Under the pieces are notes generated by a model. It worked only from the letters and a program-made list of their open reading frames with translations. It did not search any database and had not been told where the DNA came from. A DNA stretch of 64,000 bases. Origin: Planctomycetota bacterium (GTDB lineage: Bacteria; Planctomycetota; J058; JAJDCP01). Shown piece by piece: positions 1-9,088 of the stretch. The stretch covers positions 1 through 64,000 of the forward strand of contig JAJDCP010000078.1 of assembly GCA_029260765.1 (NCBI GenBank). Reading direction: 5' to 3'. The position numbers and the translations under genes are program-made. Every line of letters starts with the position of its first letter. Positions within the stretch are counted from its first letter, which is position 1.

Positions 1-13
1 GTGCTGGGGTACC

Positions 14-287
14 CCCCGCTGTTGGGGTTGGGGGGGGGGGTGCCGGGGCTCACTGCGGGCCGCTACTGGGGCTGGGCCGTGGTGATTGGGGACACTCCGC
101 TGTAGCGGTTGCGGGCGGGGCTTCCGGCGCTCACAGAGCGCCGCTACAGGGGCTGCGCCGTTGTGAATGGGGACACCCCGCAGTAGCGGTTGCGGGCGGG
201 GCTTCCGGCGCTCACAGAGCGCCGCTACAGGGGCTGGGCCGTTATGAATGGGGACACTCCGCTGTAGCGGCGGTCTGCGACCGCCGA
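14..287. repeat. 81-bp tandem repeat containing the TGTAGC hairpin element
   Basis: The motif GTAGCGG (degenerate in the first unit) recurs at 21, 102, 183 and 264, an exact 81-bp period. Units 102-182 and 183-263 are nearly identical; the first is degenerate and the last is cut off after a variant hairpin at 263-286. Each full unit carries a GCGCTC/GAGCGC hairpin followed by GCTACA (126-148 and 207-229, minus orientation). I see no gene in 1-339. The same hairpin family returns at 56825-56971. Confidence 0.85.
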
Positions 288-339
288 GAAGGCCGGTTTG
301 GCTGGACGAAGCCAGGAATCAGGGATGGCCCCCGCCCCC

Positions 340-1311
340 TCAGGCTTGCACCTCGACGACATCGCAGCGCAAGGCGCGGCCGTCGGGCAGCGTGCGCAAG
401 GCCGGCAAGACCTGCGCGCACGCGGGCACAGCCGAAACACAGCGCGGATGGAAGGTGCAGCCGCTCGGCGGATTCAACGGGCTGGGGATCTCGCCGCTGA
501 TGGCCGTGAACTGCCGATGCGCGTCGAAGTCTATGCGCGGCACAGCGCTGAGCAGAGCGCGGGTATAGGGGTGATGCGGCGCGGCGAACAAGCTGCCGGT
601 CTCTGCCAGCTCGACGATGCGCCCGAGGTACATCACCGCGACCCGATCGGCGAAGTGCCGAACGACAGCGAGGTCGTGGGAGATGAACACGTAGGTCAGG
701 CCCAGCTCCTCTTGCAGCTCGTGCATCAAATTCAAGATCGAAGCCTGGATCGACACATCCAGCGCGGATACCGGCTCGTCGGCAACGACCAGGGCTGGTT
801 TGAGCGCCAGGGCACGCGCGATGCCAATGCGCTGGCGTTGACCGCCCGAGAACTGGTGGGGGTAGTTGCTGGCCTGGTCGGCGCGCAGTCCCACCCGATC
901 GAGCAACGCCGCGACCCGTTTCTGCCGCTCGCGCCGCGGCCAGCCGTGGATCTTGAGGGGCTCTTCGATGGCCGAGCCGACACGCTGGCGAGGGTCGAGG
1001 CTGCTGAAGGGATCCTGGAAGATGATCTGGATCTGCTCCCGCAGCTTGAACAGCTCTTGGCGGTTCAAGGACGCGTACGGTTTGCCGCGGAAGCAGACCA
1101 TGCCGCGGCTTGGGGGCAGCAGGTGCAGCAGCAGCCGGCCCAGCGTCGATTTGCCGCAGCCACTCTCTCCGACCAGAGCCAGGGTCTCGCCCTCAGCCAC
1201 TTCGAGGTCGACGTCGAGCACAGCACGCACCTGGCGCGTCTTCTGAAACAGGCCGCCGCCGAGCTTGAAGATCTTGCTCAGGCCTGTGGCGGACAGGATT
1301 GCATCAGCCAT
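340..1311 (-). CDS. Dpp/Opp-type ABC transporter ATP-binding protein (second ATPase, OppF/DppF-like)
   Basis: Cytoplasmic ATPase of an oligo/dipeptide-type importer, 323 aa. Visible motifs are Walker A GESGCGKS, Q-loop (IIFQDPF), signature FSGGQRQR, Walker B VVADEPVSALD and the switch His in FISHDLAVV. The C-terminal tail has the Cys-containing segment (CTFHPRCVSAVPAC) typical of Dpp/Opp ATPases. The ATG at 1311 lies inside the end of the upstream ATPase gene (8-bp overlap), so translation is probably coupled; a longer in-frame start at 1347 would lie deep inside that gene. It is the last gene of a five-gene operon. Substrate (peptide, nickel, other) cannot be read from the ATPase. Confidence 0.95.
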   Translation of the reverse strand: MADAILSATGLSKIFKLGGGLFQKTRQVRAVLDVDLEVAEGETLALVGESGCGKSTLGRLLLHLLPPSRGMVCFRGKPYASLNRQELFKLREQIQIIFQDPFSSLDPRQRVGSAIEEPLKIHGWPRRERQKRVAALLDRVGLRADQASNYPHQFSGGQRQRIGIARALALKPALVVADEPVSALDVSIQASILNLMHELQEELGLTYVFISHDLAVVRHFADRVAVMYLGRIVELAETGSLFAAPHHPYTRALLSAVPRIDFDAHRQFTAISGEIPSPLNPPSGCTFHPRCVSAVPACAQVLPALRTLPDGRALRCDVVEVQA

Positions 1312-2266
1312 CGCTAGCTCCGTCCTGCAGGAAGCAGCGCAGGCCATCGTGGAACTCGGGAACGCGTTCGCTGCAGCCGTCGATCTTCTGGCTACAGCGC
1401 GAGACGAAGCGGCACTGCTGCTGGGGCTCGGTCAGATCCGGAACGGTCCCCTCGATCGGCACGAGCTTCGCGCCACGCTCCTGCGCTCCAGGATGCGCGT
1501 GCAACAGGGCCTGCGTGTAAGGATGCCTGGGCTTTTGCAGAACCGAGCGCACGTCCGACTGCTCGACGATCTGGCCGGCATACATGACCGCCACCTGTTC
1601 ACAGAACTGGGCGACGACACCGAGGTCGTGGGAGATCAGCAGAATCCCCATATTCAGCCTCTCCTGCAGCTCCGCAAGGAGCTGCAGGATGCCCGCCTGG
1701 ATGGTGACGTCGAGCGCTGTGGTCGGCTCGTCGCACAACAGGAAATCGGGGCGGCAGGCGAGGGCCTGCGCGATCATCACCCGCTGCCGCATGCCCCCCG
1801 ACATCTCGTGGGGATACTGGCGCGCCCGCTCATCCGGATCGGGCAGCCCGACATCGGCCAGGCTCTGCACGGCCTTTTTGCGGGCCTCTTTCCAGCCGAC
1901 CTGCTGGTGGTAGTAGATCGCCTCCGCGACCTGCTCGCCGATGCGCAGCACTGGGTTCAGAGCGGTCATCGGCTCCTGGAAGACCATCGAGATGCGCCCG
2001 CCGCGCAAGGGCCGTAGCTCGCTCTGGGACATCTTCAGCAGGTCCCGCTCGTCGAGCAGGATGCGTCCATCGACGATCTCAGCGGGCGGCATCGGCAGCA
2101 GCCCCAGAATGGCGAGCGCGGTCGCCGACTTGCCGCTGCCGCTCTCGCCCACCAGCCCCAGAGCGCCGCCGCGCTCGAGCTCGAAGGAGACGTCGTCGAC
2201 GGCCTGCAGGAAGCCGCGCTTGACGCGGAAGCCCAGCTTCAGATTCTGCACCTTCAGCGCGCTCAT
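1304..2266 (-). CDS. Dpp/Opp-type ABC transporter ATP-binding protein (first ATPase, OppD/DppD-like)
   Basis: First of two ATPases of the importer, 320 aa. Walker A GESGSGKS, Q-loop VFQEPM, signature MSGGMRQR, Walker B LLCDEPTTALD and switch His in LISHDLGVV are all intact. The C-terminal oligopeptide-transporter extension has four cysteines (CRFVSRC...GC...RCF), the pattern that binds an Fe-S cluster in some DppD/OppD proteins. The start is fixed by an ATGA overlap with the stop of the upstream permease (2263-2266). The heterodimeric ATPase pair is normal for this family. Confidence 0.95.
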   Translation of the reverse strand: MSALKVQNLKLGFRVKRGFLQAVDDVSFELERGGALGLVGESGSGKSATALAILGLLPMPPAEIVDGRILLDERDLLKMSQSELRPLRGGRISMVFQEPMTALNPVLRIGEQVAEAIYYHQQVGWKEARKKAVQSLADVGLPDPDERARQYPHEMSGGMRQRVMIAQALACRPDFLLCDEPTTALDVTIQAGILQLLAELQERLNMGILLISHDLGVVAQFCEQVAVMYAGQIVEQSDVRSVLQKPRHPYTQALLHAHPGAQERGAKLVPIEGTVPDLTEPQQQCRFVSRCSQKIDGCSERVPEFHDGLRCFLQDGASDG

Positions 2267-3111
2267 GGCCGCAACCTCGGGTCGAGCGCATCGCGCAGCC
2301 CGTCCCCCAGCAGGTTGAGCCCCAGCACGCTGAAGAGAATCGCCAGCCCCGGGAAGGTCGCGGCCCACCAGGCGCCGCTGACGAAGTACTCGCGCGAATC
2401 GGCCAGCATAGCTCCTAGCTCGGCGGTCGGCGCCTGCGCTCCGAGTCCCAGAAAGCCGAGCGCCGCCGTGTCGAGGATCGCGCCGGCAAAGGTCATGGTC
2501 AGAAACACGATCACCGGGGCGAGGATATTGGGCAGGATGTGCACGCCGATGATGCGGGCGTCGCTCGCCCCCAGCGCGCGTTGGGCTTCGACGAAGTCCA
2601 GTGCCGAGGCCTTCAAAGTGCTGCCGCGCACGATACGTGCCAGCTGTGGCGTGTAGACGATGCCGATCGCGATCATCGCCTTGTCGAGCCCGGGCTCTTC
2701 AAACACCGCGAGAATGACGATCGCCAGCAGCACGGCGGGGAAGGCCAGCACGATGTCTGCCCCGCGCATCAGGAGCGTGTCGATCCAGCCCCCGTAGTAG
2801 CCGGCGATGATCCCGACCGATATCCCGGCCACGGCCGCGATCGAGACGGCCAGGCAGGCGACCAGCAGGGAGGTGCGCGTGCCCCAGAGAATGCGCGAGA
2901 GCAGGTCGCGGCCCTGCTTGTCGGTGCCGAGCAGGCCGACCGGCTGCTCGCCCCAGAAGCCTGGTTTCAGGCCTTGCGACAGGTTGCCGGTGGTCGGATC
3001 CTGTGGTGCCAGCAGCGGCGCAAACACAGCGAGCAGCACCATCAGCACGACGATGCACAGTCCGAACAGGGAGGCGCGGCGTCCGACGATCTCTCGCAGC
3101 AGGTCCCGCAT
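2263..3111 (-). CDS. ABC transporter permease, DppC/OppC family
   Basis: Inner-membrane permease, 282 aa, with about six hydrophobic segments. The family markers are the N-terminal OppC-type segment (RRASLFGLCIVVLMVLLAVF) and the EAA-type cytoplasmic loop around EAQRALGASDARIIGVHILP. The GTDKQGRDLLSR motif is characteristic of DppC/OppC/NikC proteins. The ATG shares one base with the stop of the DppB-like gene (TGATG at 3109-3113), which fixes the start. Pairs with the preceding permease to form the channel. Confidence 0.95.
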   Translation of the reverse strand: MRDLLREIVGRRASLFGLCIVVLMVLLAVFAPLLAPQDPTTGNLSQGLKPGFWGEQPVGLLGTDKQGRDLLSRILWGTRTSLLVACLAVSIAAVAGISVGIIAGYYGGWIDTLLMRGADIVLAFPAVLLAIVILAVFEEPGLDKAMIAIGIVYTPQLARIVRGSTLKASALDFVEAQRALGASDARIIGVHILPNILAPVIVFLTMTFAGAILDTAALGFLGLGAQAPTAELGAMLADSREYFVSGAWWAATFPGLAILFSVLGLNLLGDGLRDALDPRLRP

Positions 3112-4190
3112 CAGTCCTTCTTCCCCGACAAGCGAACCCGCGGATCGACGACCGTATACAGCACGTCGACGGCTAGGTTGACAAACAGCAGGAGGCTGAC
3201 GGTGATCAGCACGCAGCCCTGGATGGCCGGATAGTCGCGCGCATTGACCGAGTTGACAGCCCAACGTCCGATGCCCGGCCAGCTGAATACTGTCTCGGTC
3301 AGAATCGCCCCCGACAGCAGCAGCCCGAACTGCAGGCCGACGACAGTCACGATCGGGATCATGGCGTTCTTGAGCGCGTGCCGGAACACCACCACCCGCT
3401 CGGGCACGCCCTTGGCCCGAGCGGTGCGGATGTAGTCTTGCCCGAGCACCTCGAGCATGCTCGAGCGGGTCATACGGGCGATCAGCGCCATAGGAATCGT
3501 CGACAGCGCGATGCTCGGCAGCAGCAGGTGTTGGAAGGAAACCCAGAACGCGGCGCCGTTGCCTTCGAGCAGCGAGTCGAGCAGGTAGAGCCCGGTCACG
3601 CGGGTGGGGCGATCGTAGTAGAGGTCATCGAAGCGACCAGAGACCGGTAGAATGTTGAGCCAGTAGCCAAAGAAGAACATCAACATCAACCCCAACCAGA
3701 ACACGGGCACCGAGATGCCGACCAACGCACCGCCCATCGATCCATAGTCGAGGACCGTGTTGGGGAATCGGGCCGACAGCACGCCAGCCAGGCCTCCCAG
3801 CACCACTGCCAGGAGGATGGCAAAACAGGTCAGCTCGAGGGTGTTGGGGAAGAACTCGCGGAACTCATCCATCACGGGGCGCTGCGTCTGGATGGAGTTG
3901 CCCAGGTCGCCGGTGAGCGCGTTGCCCAGCCAGTGGCCGTATTGCACCAGCAAGGGCTCGTCGAGCGCCCAGCGCTCGCGGATCTTGGCGAGCTGTTCGG
4001 CGCTGGCCCGTTCGCCTCCGAGGATCTTGGCGGGGTCCCCGCCCGACATCCGCATCAGGCCAAAGATCAGCATGCTTGCACCGAGCAGCGTCGGCACCAT
4101 CAGCACCAGCCGGCGGGCCACGAACAGCAGCACGCCGACGGGGATCTTGGCCGCCAGCCGCCGGAACAACCCAGGCCGAGCTTGTGTCAC
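3111..4190 (-). CDS. ABC transporter permease, DppB/OppB family
   Basis: Inner-membrane permease, 359 aa, GTG start at 4190, three bases after the stop of the binding-protein gene. N-terminal family signature ARRLVLMVPTLLGASMLIF and the EAA-loop region DYIRTARAKGVPERVVVFRH are clear. The C-terminus ends DPRVRLSGKKD; the DPR(V/L)R ending is usual for DppB. The periplasmic loop between TM1 and TM2 is of normal length. The gene order binding protein, DppB, DppC, DppD, DppF is canonical. Confidence 0.95.
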   Translation of the reverse strand: MTQARPGLFRRLAAKIPVGVLLFVARRLVLMVPTLLGASMLIFGLMRMSGGDPAKILGGERASAEQLAKIRERWALDEPLLVQYGHWLGNALTGDLGNSIQTQRPVMDEFREFFPNTLELTCFAILLAVVLGGLAGVLSARFPNTVLDYGSMGGALVGISVPVFWLGLMLMFFFGYWLNILPVSGRFDDLYYDRPTRVTGLYLLDSLLEGNGAAFWVSFQHLLLPSIALSTIPMALIARMTRSSMLEVLGQDYIRTARAKGVPERVVVFRHALKNAMIPIVTVVGLQFGLLLSGAILTETVFSWPGIGRWAVNSVNARDYPAIQGCVLITVSLLLFVNLAVDVLYTVVDPRVRLSGKKD

Positions 4191-4193
4191 GCG

Positions 4194-5795
4194 CTACTGA
4201 ACCTGCTCGGCGACGATGTGCGTCTTCTTGAAGTAATACTGGCCCATGATCGAGATCTTGTAACCTTCGACGTCCGAGCGGAAGGCCATCACCTGCTTGG
4301 CGTGTGCCATCGGCAGCCAGGGGAGCTGTGCGGCGAAGATGTCCTGCGCCTGCTCGTACAGGGTGGCGCGGCGTTGCTGATCGTAGGTGCCTTTGGCCTC
4401 CATGATCAGCTCGTGGAAAGCGTCGTCGCGCCAGAACGACACGTTCTGCGCAGATCCAGGCACAGCATTGTCCTTGTCGAGCAGCACGTAGAGGAAGTTG
4501 TCAGGGTCGGCGAAATCGGCCGTCCAGCCCAACAGGCACATCGGGTGCTCGCCGGCTTTGGTCTTGTCGAGGTAGATGCCCCACTCGATGGTCTTGATCT
4601 CGCAGCGGATGCCGATCTCCTTCAGGTCTGCCTGGATGCGCTCGGCGATCTGTTTGGGGCTGAACATGTAGGGGCGCTGCACAGGCATCGCCCAAAGGGT
4701 GGTCTTGAAGCCATCTGCGTAGCCGGCCTCTCTCAGCAGGTCGCGGGCCATCTGCGGGTTGTACTCGATGGGATCGAGCTGCTTACGGCCCCAGATGCCC
4801 GGGGGAATCGGACCGTCGGCGCGGATGGCGGTGCCTTTGTACAGATACTGGATGATCTCGTCGCGGTTGACTGCGTGGGCGATGGCCTGGCGTACGCGGG
4901 CATCTCCGAAGGGCTCTTCGTAGCCAGGAGTGTCGGCACCGACATTGAAGGCCAGGTAGCCGACGTTGACCCCGCGGGCTTCGAGCAGCTTGAGGTTCGG
5001 GTCGGCGGCGATCATGGCCAGGTTCTCGGGGTCGGGATACTCCATCCCGTGCACGCGGCCTGCCTGCAACTCGAGCATGCGCGTCGAGGGCTCTTTGATC
5101 ACGCGGAAGACCAGCCGCTTGAGCAGGGCGTTCTCGCCCCAGTAGTCGTCGAAGCGTTTGAGGGTGATGTGGTCTTCTTTCAGCCAGTCGACGAACTGGA
5201 ACGGCCCGGTGCCGACCGGGTGCCGTTTGTACTCTTTGGGACCGGCTTTCTCGGCGGCCTCTTTGCTGATGATGTAGGTGTGGGCCATCACCAGGCAGCT
5301 GAGGAAGGTCGGGTCCGATTGGCTGAGTGTCACCTTGACCTGCAGCGGGCCGACCTTCTCGACCTTGCGCACGGTGGCGAAGACCGAGCCCCAATAGGTC
5401 CAGTTGCCTTCGCTGTAGAAGGGGTGGTCGGGTACGAACTGGCGGTTGAAGGAGAACACGACATCGTCGGCGTCGAGCGTAGTGCCGTCGTGGAACTTCA
5501 CGTCTGCCTTGAGGGTGAAGACGATCTCTGTATCTGCGGTGACTTCCCATGATTCGGCCAGGCAGGGCTCCAACTGGTCGCCGACGACGTCTTCTTCTTC
5601 CCTGAACTGCAAGAGCCCTTCGAAGATGTTGTTGCACACGGTGATGGAGTGGCCGTCGGTCACATCGGCCGGATCGAGCAGCACCGCGTCGCCGGCTTTG
5701 GCGAACACGAAGGTGTCGGTCCGCTTGGGAGCATCGCCACAGCCGAGCAGTGCGGCACAGATGGCGATGGGAATCAGGGCGCTCAGGCCGCGCAT
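4194..5795 (-). CDS. ABC transporter extracellular substrate-binding lipoprotein, SBP_bac_5 (DppA/OppA) family
   Basis: Binding protein of the importer, 533 aa. The start at 5795 has a strong GAAGGAG Shine-Dalgarno and gives a lipoprotein signal (MRGLSALIPIAICAALLGC, lipobox Leu-Leu-Gly-Cys19). Typical family features are LDPADVTDGHSITVCNNIFE near the mature N-terminus, FHDGTTLDADDVVFSF, and PVGTGPFQF. The lipid-anchored form is slightly unusual for a Gram-negative bacterium, where free periplasmic DppA is common, but is frequent in planctomycetes. It heads the operon running to 340. The 268-bp divergent region to the small heat-shock genes must hold its promoter; I could not define one. Confidence 0.95.
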   Translation of the reverse strand: MRGLSALIPIAICAALLGCGDAPKRTDTFVFAKAGDAVLLDPADVTDGHSITVCNNIFEGLLQFREEEDVVGDQLEPCLAESWEVTADTEIVFTLKADVKFHDGTTLDADDVVFSFNRQFVPDHPFYSEGNWTYWGSVFATVRKVEKVGPLQVKVTLSQSDPTFLSCLVMAHTYIISKEAAEKAGPKEYKRHPVGTGPFQFVDWLKEDHITLKRFDDYWGENALLKRLVFRVIKEPSTRMLELQAGRVHGMEYPDPENLAMIAADPNLKLLEARGVNVGYLAFNVGADTPGYEEPFGDARVRQAIAHAVNRDEIIQYLYKGTAIRADGPIPPGIWGRKQLDPIEYNPQMARDLLREAGYADGFKTTLWAMPVQRPYMFSPKQIAERIQADLKEIGIRCEIKTIEWGIYLDKTKAGEHPMCLLGWTADFADPDNFLYVLLDKDNAVPGSAQNVSFWRDDAFHELIMEAKGTYDQQRRATLYEQAQDIFAAQLPWLPMAHAKQVMAFRSDVEGYKISIMGQYYFKKTHIVAEQVQ

Positions 5796-6063
5796 GGGAG
5801 TCTCCTTCGGAGTTGTAGCCGCGCAGTATAGCAGCCTGGTGCGGCGGGGGAAAGGAACTCCGAGCCGGGCTTGAGGCAGCTGCCAAAGTTTCAGCAGGAG
5901 CCGCGATTGCTGCCCTTCTGGCAATCAAGCCGTTTCTGGTCGCATGCCATATGTGTCTGTTGGGTAAAGGCTTGTGGATGATTGCGCGTTTGGACCCCGG
6001 CTTGCTTCTTGGAAATGGACTGCGGCAACCACGCCCAGCCCATCAACCCAGGAGGATTCGACC

Positions 6064-6516
6064 ATGTGGAATGCTTGGAACCCGCTCGACGGTATGCACT
6101 CTCTGCATCGCGAGCTCGACCGCTTCCTGCGCGGACACCGCCAGGAGGCCGGTCTGCGGACGGCGTTCCTGCCCGGACGTGCCGCCCGCCGCTATCCGCT
6201 CCTGAATGTCAGCGAAGACGCAGAGGCCCTGTTCGTCCAGGCGCTCGCGCCAGGCCTCAAGCCTGACAGCATCGAGGTGACGGTGCAGGGCAGCACGCTC
6301 AGACTGGCCGGCGAGAAGGCCGGACACGAAGGTGTGGAGGCGGTCGCCTTCCATCGCAGTGAACGTGCAGCGGGCCGCTTCCAACGGAGCCTCGAGTTGC
6401 AGACAGAGATCGACGAGACCCAGGTCAGCGCCCACTACCGAGACGGCATTCTGGAGATTCGGCTGCCCAAGGATCAACGGGCGCGGGCACGCAACATCAA
6501 GGTGAGCATCGGCTGA
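6064..6516 (+). CDS. Small heat-shock protein, Hsp20/alpha-crystallin family (first of pair)
   Basis: Cytoplasmic ATP-independent holdase chaperone, 150 aa. The N-terminal MWNAWNPLDGMHSLHRELDRF is the typical amphipathic Hsp20 arm. An alpha-crystallin domain spans about residues 45-140 with the conserved strand GILEIRLP. The ATG at 6064 follows AGGAGG at the right distance; a longer in-frame start at 5974 lacks this. The second Hsp20 follows after 25 bp. Bacterial Hsp20 genes often come in such divergent pairs that co-assemble. No CIRCE (TTAGCACTC inverted repeat) or sigma32-type promoter was found upstream. Confidence 0.93.
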   Translation: MWNAWNPLDGMHSLHRELDRFLRGHRQEAGLRTAFLPGRAARRYPLLNVSEDAEALFVQALAPGLKPDSIEVTVQGSTLRLAGEKAGHEGVEAVAFHRSERAAGRFQRSLELQTEIDETQVSAHYRDGILEIRLPKDQRARARNIKVSIG

Positions 6517-6541
6517 GGCCGGATTGCAGGAGGACACGATC

Positions 6542-6931
6542 ATGGCAGAGAAGACCGTACCCGCCCCCGAGGGCGAACAGGCTGTACAGGCCACCCGTGA
6601 GCCCAGCCGCTATCAGGTTCCGGCCGTAGACATCTACGAGAGCACTGAAGGCTTGTGCCTGACCGCCGATATGCCGGGCGTGCAGAGTGCTGACCTCGAC
6701 GTCCGGGTCGATGATGGCGTGCTGACCATCAGCGCTCCCGTTTCCCTGAAGAGCCCGGGGCAGCCGGGACACCAGGAATTCGAGCTGGTCCACTATTTCA
6801 GACAATTTGAGCTGGGAGACAAGGTTCACACGCAGAAGATCAGCGCCGTCCTGAAGCACGGTGTGCTGACTCTACTGTTGCCTCGGTCCGAACGTTTGAA
6901 GCCGCGCGAGATCAAGGTACAGGTCGGCTGA
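6542..6931 (+). CDS. Small heat-shock protein, Hsp20/alpha-crystallin family (second of pair)
   Basis: Second holdase, 129 aa. A short charged N-arm (MAEKTVPAPEGEQAV) is followed directly by the alpha-crystallin domain (VDIYESTEGLCLTADMPGV... GVLTLLLPRSE), ending REIKVQVG as many Hsp20 proteins do. The N-terminal arm is shorter than in the first copy, and overall identity between the two is low, so they are not a recent duplication. The start at 6542 has GGAGGACACGATC upstream. It ends 8 bp before the convergent SGNH hydrolase gene, with no room for a separate terminator. Confidence 0.93.
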   Translation: MAEKTVPAPEGEQAVQATREPSRYQVPAVDIYESTEGLCLTADMPGVQSADLDVRVDDGVLTISAPVSLKSPGQPGHQEFELVHYFRQFELGDKVHTQKISAVLKHGVLTLLLPRSERLKPREIKVQVG

Positions 6932-6939
6932 GTGCGCCT

Positions 6940-8079
6940 TCAATGGCCCGCGAGCCAACTCTCGAGCGCCGCCACCATGCCGGGCTCCAATCTGTCGATC
7001 ATCAGGGCAGTGCCCTCGTCGGTCAGGTGGCAGAAGTCGGTCCAATAGCGAGCGTCGGTGGGGAGGGTGCCCTCGAGATCGATCAAGGGCACGCGCTCTT
7101 CAGCAGCCAGCCTGCGGATCATCTCGTTGTACTTCTTCAGCGCCGCTTGCATCGAGGCGTAGTCGGGGAAGTAGTTGGTGAACAGTACACCGCCCACCAC
7201 ATCGGCCTGCTGTTCAGCATTGAGGTCGTCGCGCAGCCGCGTCGCGAAAGTCAACAGCACAGGCTGCGCTCCCAGCTCGCGAGACAGGTGCACCAGCCGC
7301 CGCATGTTGCCTTCGAAGACTGAGTGCGCCTCGGGATAGTTCACAAATCCCGTCCCGCGGGCACCCTTCTCGGGATAGACACCGGTCAGCCGGTTCCAGA
7401 CATCTTCGAGCAGGAAGGAGCCCGCCTGCAGGCGCAGCTTCTCCAGGCGCGTGAGCGGTCTGGGTTGCCCCTCGGGCTCTGCGTAGTGCGCGGTGTCGTC
7501 GCACCAGACAATGTCGTTGATCGCGTGGTAGAGCAACACAAAGTCGGGCTCGAGGCTGGCAAGCCGCCGCAGGTTGAGGATGCTCTCGCTGCTGCGGTAG
7601 CGCGGCACGCCCGCGTTCAGGACTTCGAGGCTGGAGCGGGGAAACCGCCCCTGCAGCCGGGTCTGCAGCTGGCCTGGGTAGGTCAGCGAGTCGGCCGGGC
7701 AACCCGTCCCGAAGGTCGTTGACGCTCCGATACACAGCAGGCGGATGTCCGGGCGCGGTTCCCGCACCGGCGGGCCTCGCATCAGGTGCTCATTCACCTC
7801 GAAGACGAAGTCTACAGGTGTCTCACCGCGGGCGCGGTATGCTTCAGCGACCGCTTCCCAGCCAGGACTCTGATTCTCGTAGCGTCCAGCCCGCAAGACG
7901 TAGGGGAGGACCGGGTGCTCGGCGTAGAAGGCCTGAGCATCGAAGCGTGCCTGCTGTCTGGCGTAGCGTTGTCCGCTCAGCAGGCGGTGGACGGCCTCGG
8001 CCGCCAGCAGGCTGACGCCGAGACAGACCAGGGCGAAAACCAGCTTCTTCTTCCGGCTCAATCGAGGCTCTTGCCCCAT
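6940..8079 (-). CDS. Membrane-anchored SGNH/GDSL-type hydrolase
   Basis: Probable periplasmic esterase or acyl/acetyl hydrolase, 379 aa. An N-terminal transmembrane anchor (LVFALVCLGVSLLAAEAVH) follows basic residues. SGNH blocks are visible: block I LLCIGASTTFG (nucleophile Ser in GAS rather than GDS), the Asn block in LYHAINDIVW, and block V DFCHL with the Asp-x-x-His pair. The large insertion between blocks resembles the anchored SGNH proteins of polysaccharide loci, but no glycan gene adjoins it. Start at 8079 is preceded by GGGAG. It lies 26 bp after the TerB-like gene, likely the same transcript. Confidence 0.85.
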   Translation of the reverse strand: MGQEPRLSRKKKLVFALVCLGVSLLAAEAVHRLLSGQRYARQQARFDAQAFYAEHPVLPYVLRAGRYENQSPGWEAVAEAYRARGETPVDFVFEVNEHLMRGPPVREPRPDIRLLCIGASTTFGTGCPADSLTYPGQLQTRLQGRFPRSSLEVLNAGVPRYRSSESILNLRRLASLEPDFVLLYHAINDIVWCDDTAHYAEPEGQPRPLTRLEKLRLQAGSFLLEDVWNRLTGVYPEKGARGTGFVNYPEAHSVFEGNMRRLVHLSRELGAQPVLLTFATRLRDDLNAEQQADVVGGVLFTNYFPDYASMQAALKKYNEMIRRLAAEERVPLIDLEGTLPTDARYWTDFCHLTDEGTALMIDRLEPGMVAALESWLAGH

Positions 8080-8105
8080 GCGCGGTGTCTCCCGGCGGCC
8101 GCCGT

Positions 8106-8948
8106 TCAGTTTCCGGTGACCAGCTCGCCGATCCAGGCTCCGATCAACGCCAGGATGAACATCGCCACGGTCGAGGCTCCGGAGATCGCCAACAGCAGGC
8201 CGTAGCCCGCCCCCTCGGCGTCCGGCAGCACCGCCAGGGCCAGGACACCGAACACCAGCAACAGAGTGATCAGAATCCCGATGGCGGGCTCGCGCACGGT
8301 CCGCCCTGGCGAGACGATCCCGACCAACAGGCCCGAGACCAGGCACGGCGCCAGCAGGAACAGGAAAAGGATCGGCTCATGGGCAACCAGGGTGTCGATG
8401 TTGATCGGCTGCCACCATTTTCCGGCTGCGAACAGGCTACCTGCCACGGCTGCCACGAACACGATGATCGAGGCGAACACCCAGCCCCAGCGCATGCCCG
8501 GGTCGGTCGCCCTGGGCAACTCTTCCCGTTTCTCGAGCTGGGCGCGCTTGTTCTTGCTCAGGTCGCGCGTGGCGGCCTCTTTGGGAGCATCGATGGAGTC
8601 CCAGGTCACCCCCTTGATCGAGGGCAGGGGCTGCTTCCAGCGCTCAGAGAAGAACTTGAGGATCTGCAACTCGGCCGGGTCCCACTTGCGGTCGGCCTTG
8701 GCCATCGCGATCAGATCCTGGAACAGCTCGCTGCGCTGCTTGCTGTTGGTGATCACCCGCGCGATCTTCTCGAGGTCGTACGCCTTGAAGTCCTTCTTGG
8801 TGAGCCGGCACTTCAGCTGCTTGCAGCGGCGCTGGATGAACTCGAGCTCTTCTTTGGCCGCATGCTTGTCCGCACTGGCCATCGTCGTAAGAGCCAATAT
8901 GTAGTACCGCCGTTCGCGGTCGCTCAGCTTGTCGGATTTGGCAGCCAT
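8106..8948 (-). CDS. TerB-like domain protein with four C-terminal transmembrane segments
   Basis: 280 aa. The N-terminal half (about residues 10-120) is helical and contains ILALTTMASADKHAAKEELEFI and DLIAMAKADRKWDPAELQIL, the repeated A(x)D(x)..E pattern of the TerB/DjlA-N metal-binding fold (tellurite resistance-related). The C-terminal half has four hydrophobic segments (around WVFASIIVFVAAVAGSLFAA, FLFLLAPCLVSGLLVGI, ILITLLLVFGVLALAVL and TVAMFILALIGAWIG). The start at 8948 has AAGGGGAGG upstream. Family identity is by pattern only; role unknown. A soluble TerB protein is at 38657. Confidence 0.75.
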   Translation of the reverse strand: MAAKSDKLSDRERRYYILALTTMASADKHAAKEELEFIQRRCKQLKCRLTKKDFKAYDLEKIARVITNSKQRSELFQDLIAMAKADRKWDPAELQILKFFSERWKQPLPSIKGVTWDSIDAPKEAATRDLSKNKRAQLEKREELPRATDPGMRWGWVFASIIVFVAAVAGSLFAAGKWWQPINIDTLVAHEPILFLFLLAPCLVSGLLVGIVSPGRTVREPAIGILITLLLVFGVLALAVLPDAEGAGYGLLLAISGASTVAMFILALIGAWIGELVTGN

Positions 8949-9088
8949 GACCTCCCCTTTCGTTTCACTTCCATCCGTCAACGGACAAATCTGCAAGTCT
9001 CATGCCTGTCGCCGCAGCGGCCCCTGGACAGCACCTGCACAGCGATGCCTGGCGGCGCACACCAGCGCAGCGGTGCCGTACACCCGCA

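Noticed and set aside
21..287. CRISPR array
   Set aside because: The units are contiguous 81-bp tandem repeats with no unique spacers; the 16-bp array at 48367 likewise has none.
5796..6063. CIRCE or sigma32 heat-shock control before the Hsp20 genes
   Set aside because: No TTAGCACTC inverted repeat and no CTTGAA...CCCCAT pair could be found.
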